From: Marinobacter qingdaonensis
Lineage (GTDB): Bacteria > Pseudomonadota > Gammaproteobacteria > Pseudomonadales > Oleiphilaceae
NCBI RefSeq assembly: GCF_034555935.1
Contig: NZ_JAYDCJ010000001.1
Span: 310,001-374,000, forward strand
Direction of reading: 5' to 3'
DNA length: 64,000 bases
Shown here: positions 61,493 through 64,000 of the stretch, in pieces
How positions within the stretch are numbered: the stretch's first letter is position 1
How the letters are laid out: each line of letters opens with the position of its first letter
Notes under the pieces: generated by a model
Databases searched by the model: none
What the model was told of the DNA's origin: nothing
Seen by the model: the letters and a program-made list of their open reading frames with translations, nothing else
Program-made: the position numbers and the translations under genes

Positions 61493-61590
61493 ATTGGGAG
61501 AGCGCTTCCAAAAACCGCTACAAGCACATCCATGTGCGCTTGGCTCCGGCCATCCATGGCCTCCGACATTTTTGGAAGCGCTCTCCCAAT
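61493..61590. repeat. Nested palindromic intergenic element
   Basis: A perfect 22-bp inverted repeat (61493-61514 with 61569-61590) flanks a 54-bp interior. The interior contains two smaller hairpins: CACAT-CC-ATGTG (61525-61536) and GGCCAT-CC-ATGGCC (61548-61561), both with a CC loop. The whole could fold as a long stem carrying two side hairpins on either strand. It lies between the divergent histidine phosphatase and yaiI genes, so it is not a terminator for either. I recall similar palindromic intergenic elements in marine gammaproteobacteria, but cannot check copy number here. Confidence 0.85.
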
Positions 61591-61714
61591 CCCCCAGCCA
61601 CCGAACTGGGTGCATAGTCCAACATACGTAAGTCCCTACTACCGGGCTCACGCTCTCAACCTGTAAACTCGCGTCAACAACCACTGAGCTTTTGATGCAT
61701 TCAAGGACACCACT

Positions 61715-62167
61715 ATGCCAATCTGGGTCGACGCCGACGCCTGCCCCGTTCCGATTCGGGAAATCCTTTGCCGCGCGGCGACTCGCTGGCAGATTCAGAC
61801 CACGTTTATCGCCAACCACGCCATCAACCTGCCGCCCAGCCCGTACATCTCGCGCCGACAGGTGGCCCACGGTTTTGATGTGGCGGACAACGAGATCATG
61901 GAGCAGATGACCCAGGGCGACCTGGTCATCACCCAGGACATCCCCCTGGCTGCCGAGGCCATCGAGAAGGGCGCGGACGTGTTCAACCCGCGGGGTCAGG
62001 CCTTTACCAAGGAAAACATCCGTCAGCGCCTGGCCATGCGCAATTTCATGGAGGAGATGCGCAACGCCGGCCAGGTGACCGGTGGCCCGGCGCCGTTCAG
62101 CCAGACCGACCGCAAGGAGTTTGCCGACAAACTGGACCGGTGGCTGCAGCGTAACCACAAATCCTGA
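61715..62167 (+). CDS. yaiI: YaiI/YqxD family protein (DUF188)
   Basis: A 150-residue DUF188 protein. Its opening 'WVDADACPVPIREILCRAATRW' has the D-A-D-A-C-P motif, and later 'DNEIMEQMTQGDLVITQDIPLAAEAIEKGADVFNPRGQAFT' is highly conserved in the family; both regions carry the acidic residues of a PIN-like nuclease fold. Activity is unproven. It stands alone between the palindromic element and the ABC exporter. Confidence 0.92.
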   Translation: MPIWVDADACPVPIREILCRAATRWQIQTTFIANHAINLPPSPYISRRQVAHGFDVADNEIMEQMTQGDLVITQDIPLAAEAIEKGADVFNPRGQAFTKENIRQRLAMRNFMEEMRNAGQVTGGPAPFSQTDRKEFADKLDRWLQRNHKS

Positions 62168-62200
62168 CGGCCACGCTACAACAGTCATCGGACACTTGTT

Positions 62201-62219
62201 GGAAATGATTCTCTTTTAT
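62201..62219 (+). promoter_or_regulatory. Possible Fur-box-like sequence before the ABC exporter
   Basis: GGAAATGATTCTCTTTTAT matches the 19-bp Fur consensus at about 11 positions, with the ATGATTCTC core. Twenty bases further on, AACCGCTACCCTTGG (62231-62245) repeats a 15-mer found before the SRPBCC gene and could contain a -10 element (TACCCT). Both calls are by eye and weak. Confidence 0.25.
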
Positions 62220-62274
62220 TTTTAGCAGCTAACCGCTACCCTTGGCGCTTTTCCCAGCCCCATGGAGTGTCCCG

Positions 62275-64000
62275 ATGTCTGGCCAGACCCGCCAAACCAC
62301 CAGCAGTTTTGCTGCGCTTGCCCGCCTGCTGAAATACGCGCGGGGCTACCGGCGCCAGATCATTGCCGCCACCACCTGCTCCATCATCAACAAGCTGTTC
62401 GACATCGCGCCGGAGATCCTGATCGGGGTCGCCATCGACGTGGTGGTGAACCAGGAGCAGAGTTTTGTTGCCGGGCTGGGCTTTGAGACGGCGCGGGAGC
62501 AGATCACCATCCTGGCGATCCTGACCTTCTTCATCTGGGCCGGAGAATCCCTGTTCGAATACCTGTTCCAGATCTTGTGGCGCAACCTGGCCCAGCGGCT
62601 GCAGTCGGACCTGCGCCAGGACGCCTACGAACACGCCCAGCGCCTGGACATGAGCTTCTTCGAGGCCCGCAGTTCCGGCCAGCTGGTGGCCACCATGAAC
62701 GACGACGTCAACCAGCTGGAGCGCTTCCTGGATGGGGGAGCCAACGCCATGATCCAGGTGCTGGTCACCGTGGTGGCGGTGGGCGCCGTGTTCTTCGTGC
62801 TGTCTCCGCTGATTGCCCTGCTGGCCTTCACCCCGATTCCGCTGATCATCTGGGGCGCGTTTTTCTTCCAGCGCAAGGCGGGGCCGCTGTACGCTGATGT
62901 CCGCGAAAAAGTGGGCGACCTGTCCAGTCGCCTGGCCAACAACCTGGGTGGCATTGCCACCATCAAGAGTTTTACCGCCGAGCGGCGTGAAGCCGAGCGG
63001 CTGAAAGCCAGCAGCGAGGCCTACGTGGAGGCCAACCGCCGGGCCATTCGCATCAGCTCCGCGTTCATTCCGGTGATCCGCATGGCGATCCTGGCCGGCT
63101 TCCTGGCCACCTTTACCGTGGGCGGGATGATGGCCCTGGAAGGCTCCCTGAACGTGGGCGCCTACGGCGTGCTGGTGTTCCTGACCCAGCGCCTGCTCTG
63201 GCCCCTGACCGGCCTGGCCGAAGTCATCGACCTGTTCGAGCGGGCCATGGCCAGCACCCGGCGCATTCTGGACCTGCTCGCCGAGCCGGTATACGTCCAC
63301 GACCAGGAAGGCGTGCCCCTGGCGCAGCCGGTCCGGGGTGACGTGCGGTTCGAGCAAGTGAGCTTTCACTACCCCGCCAGCGGCGCTGGCATCAAGGGCA
63401 TTGACCTGCAGGTGCCGGCCGGCCACACCCTGGCGCTGGTCGGCGCCACCGGCTCCGGCAAGTCCACCCTGGTCAAGCTGTTGCTGCGCTTTTACGACCC
63501 GAGCCAGGGCCGCATCCTGATCGACGGCCAGCCCATCCAGTCCCTCAGCCTGAACTCGCTGCGCAGCGCCATCGGCCTGGTCAGCCAGGACGTGTACCTG
63601 TTCGAAGGCAGCATTCGTGAGAACCTCGCCTACGGCAAACCGGACGCCACCGACGCCGAGATCGTCGAGGCCGCGAAAACCGCCGAGGCCTGGTCCTTCA
63701 TCGAGGCCCTGCCCGACGGGTTGGACACGCCGGTGGGCGAGCGCGGCATCCGCCTGTCCGGCGGCCAGCGCCAACGCCTGTCCCTGGCCCGGGCCCTGCT
63801 GAAAGACCCGCCCATCCTGGTGCTGGACGAGGCCACCAGCGCCGTCGACAACGAAACCGAGGCCGCCATCCAGCGCTCCCTGAAACGCATCGGCCACAAC
63901 CGCACGGTGATCATGATTGCGCACCGCCTGTCGACGATCGTGGACGCGGACACCATTGCCGTGGTCGAGGCGGGCCAGGTGGTGGAAGCCGGCACGCACC
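62275..64000 (+). CDS. ABC exporter with fused membrane and ATPase domains, C-terminus outside window
   Basis: From the ATG at 62275 (GGAG eight bases upstream) 575 codons run off the right edge. The N-terminal half is an exporter-type membrane domain with six helices (about 35-320). The ATPase domain starts near 'VRFEQVSFHYPASG' (about 356): Walker A 'VGATGSGKSTLVKLLLRFY', signature 'IRLSGGQRQRLSLARALL', Walker B 'PPILVLDEATSAVDNET' and the switch histidine in 'VIMIAHRLSTI'. Only some 20-40 residues should be missing. It resembles MsbA-like or siderophore-type exporters; the cargo is unknown. Confidence 0.93.
   Translation, partial: MSGQTRQTTSSFAALARLLKYARGYRRQIIAATTCSIINKLFDIAPEILIGVAIDVVVNQEQSFVAGLGFETAREQITILAILTFFIWAGESLFEYLFQILWRNLAQRLQSDLRQDAYEHAQRLDMSFFEARSSGQLVATMNDDVNQLERFLDGGANAMIQVLVTVVAVGAVFFVLSPLIALLAFTPIPLIIWGAFFFQRKAGPLYADVREKVGDLSSRLANNLGGIATIKSFTAERREAERLKASSEAYVEANRRAIRISSAFIPVIRMAILAGFLATFTVGGMMALEGSLNVGAYGVLVFLTQRLLWPLTGLAEVIDLFERAMASTRRILDLLAEPVYVHDQEGVPLAQPVRGDVRFEQVSFHYPASGAGIKGIDLQVPAGHTLALVGATGSGKSTLVKLLLRFYDPSQGRILIDGQPIQSLSLNSLRSAIGLVSQDVYLFEGSIRENLAYGKPDATDAEIVEAAKTAEAWSFIEALPDGLDTPVGERGIRLSGGQRQRLSLARALLKDPPILVLDEATSAVDNETEAAIQRSLKRIGHNRTVIMIAHRLSTIVDADTIAVVEAGQVVEAGTH

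Noticed and set aside
62236..63999. 587-codon minus-strand open frame at the right edge
   Set aside because: It is the shadow of the plus-strand ABC exporter, whose Walker and signature motifs are intact.

Overview
The window reads as chromosome of a GC-rich (roughly 63-65% by eye) marine gammaproteobacterium. Gene content and style (argO/argP pair, valine-catabolic operon with an AraC-type activator, PA2778/PA2779-like pair, many GGDEF/EAL proteins) recall Marinobacter or a close relative; this attribution is from memory of such genomes, not from a search. I saw no rRNA, tRNA, CRISPR array, transposase or phage module. Coding density is high and most genes are housekeeping or signalling.

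Layout. 1-2507: a truncated AI-2E-type permease and a type VI secretion spike gene (vgrG), both on the minus strand. 2520-5220: an AT-richer island of small plus-strand genes separated by attC-like recombination sites, i.e. an integron cassette cluster with no integrase in view (CALIN), ending in what looks like a collapsed attC. 5285-12809: accessory metabolism and regulators (GNAT, zinc ribbon, LysR, VOC, PaiB-like, DUF1428) and a large Hpt-REC-REC-GGDEF-EAL protein whose catalytic motifs are degenerate. 12896-19568: valine/isobutyrate catabolism (mmsB, 3-hydroxyisobutyryl-CoA hydrolase, enoyl-CoA hydratase, isobutyryl-CoA dehydrogenase, mmsA) divergent from an AraC-family regulator, with a strong intrinsic terminator between mmsA and the next gene. 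20216-21149: two related methionine-rich secreted proteins. 21358-25617: a YebC-family protein, a class I glutamine amidotransferase and an FHA / PP2C / Ser-Thr kinase signalling set. 25828-30251: a PA2779/PA2778-like pair, a methyltransferase, a CobW-type metallochaperone GTPase and a FetAB-like ABC exporter. 30424-46153: RNA metabolism (RluF-like, ThpR, ArfB), stress and repair (Ohr, YedK/HMCES-like), SDRs, hydrolases, ArgO/ArgP and small membrane proteins. 46285-57355: cyclic-di-GMP proteins with a universal stress protein, an MtfA-like peptidase and a PCu(A)C copper chaperone. 57426-60612: an E1alpha-E1beta-E2 2-oxoacid dehydrogenase operon without E3. 60847-64000: a periplasmic histidine phosphatase, a nested palindromic repeat, YaiI, and a truncated ABC exporter.

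The strongest candidates for something not well described are the attC cluster beside vgrG with its small membrane/zinc-ribbon and HEPN-like cassette products, the nested hairpin element at 61493-61590, and the paired Met-rich secreted proteins at 20.2-21.1 kb. Functional links, such as the E1/E2 complex feeding branched-chain acyl-CoAs to the valine operon, are inferences.
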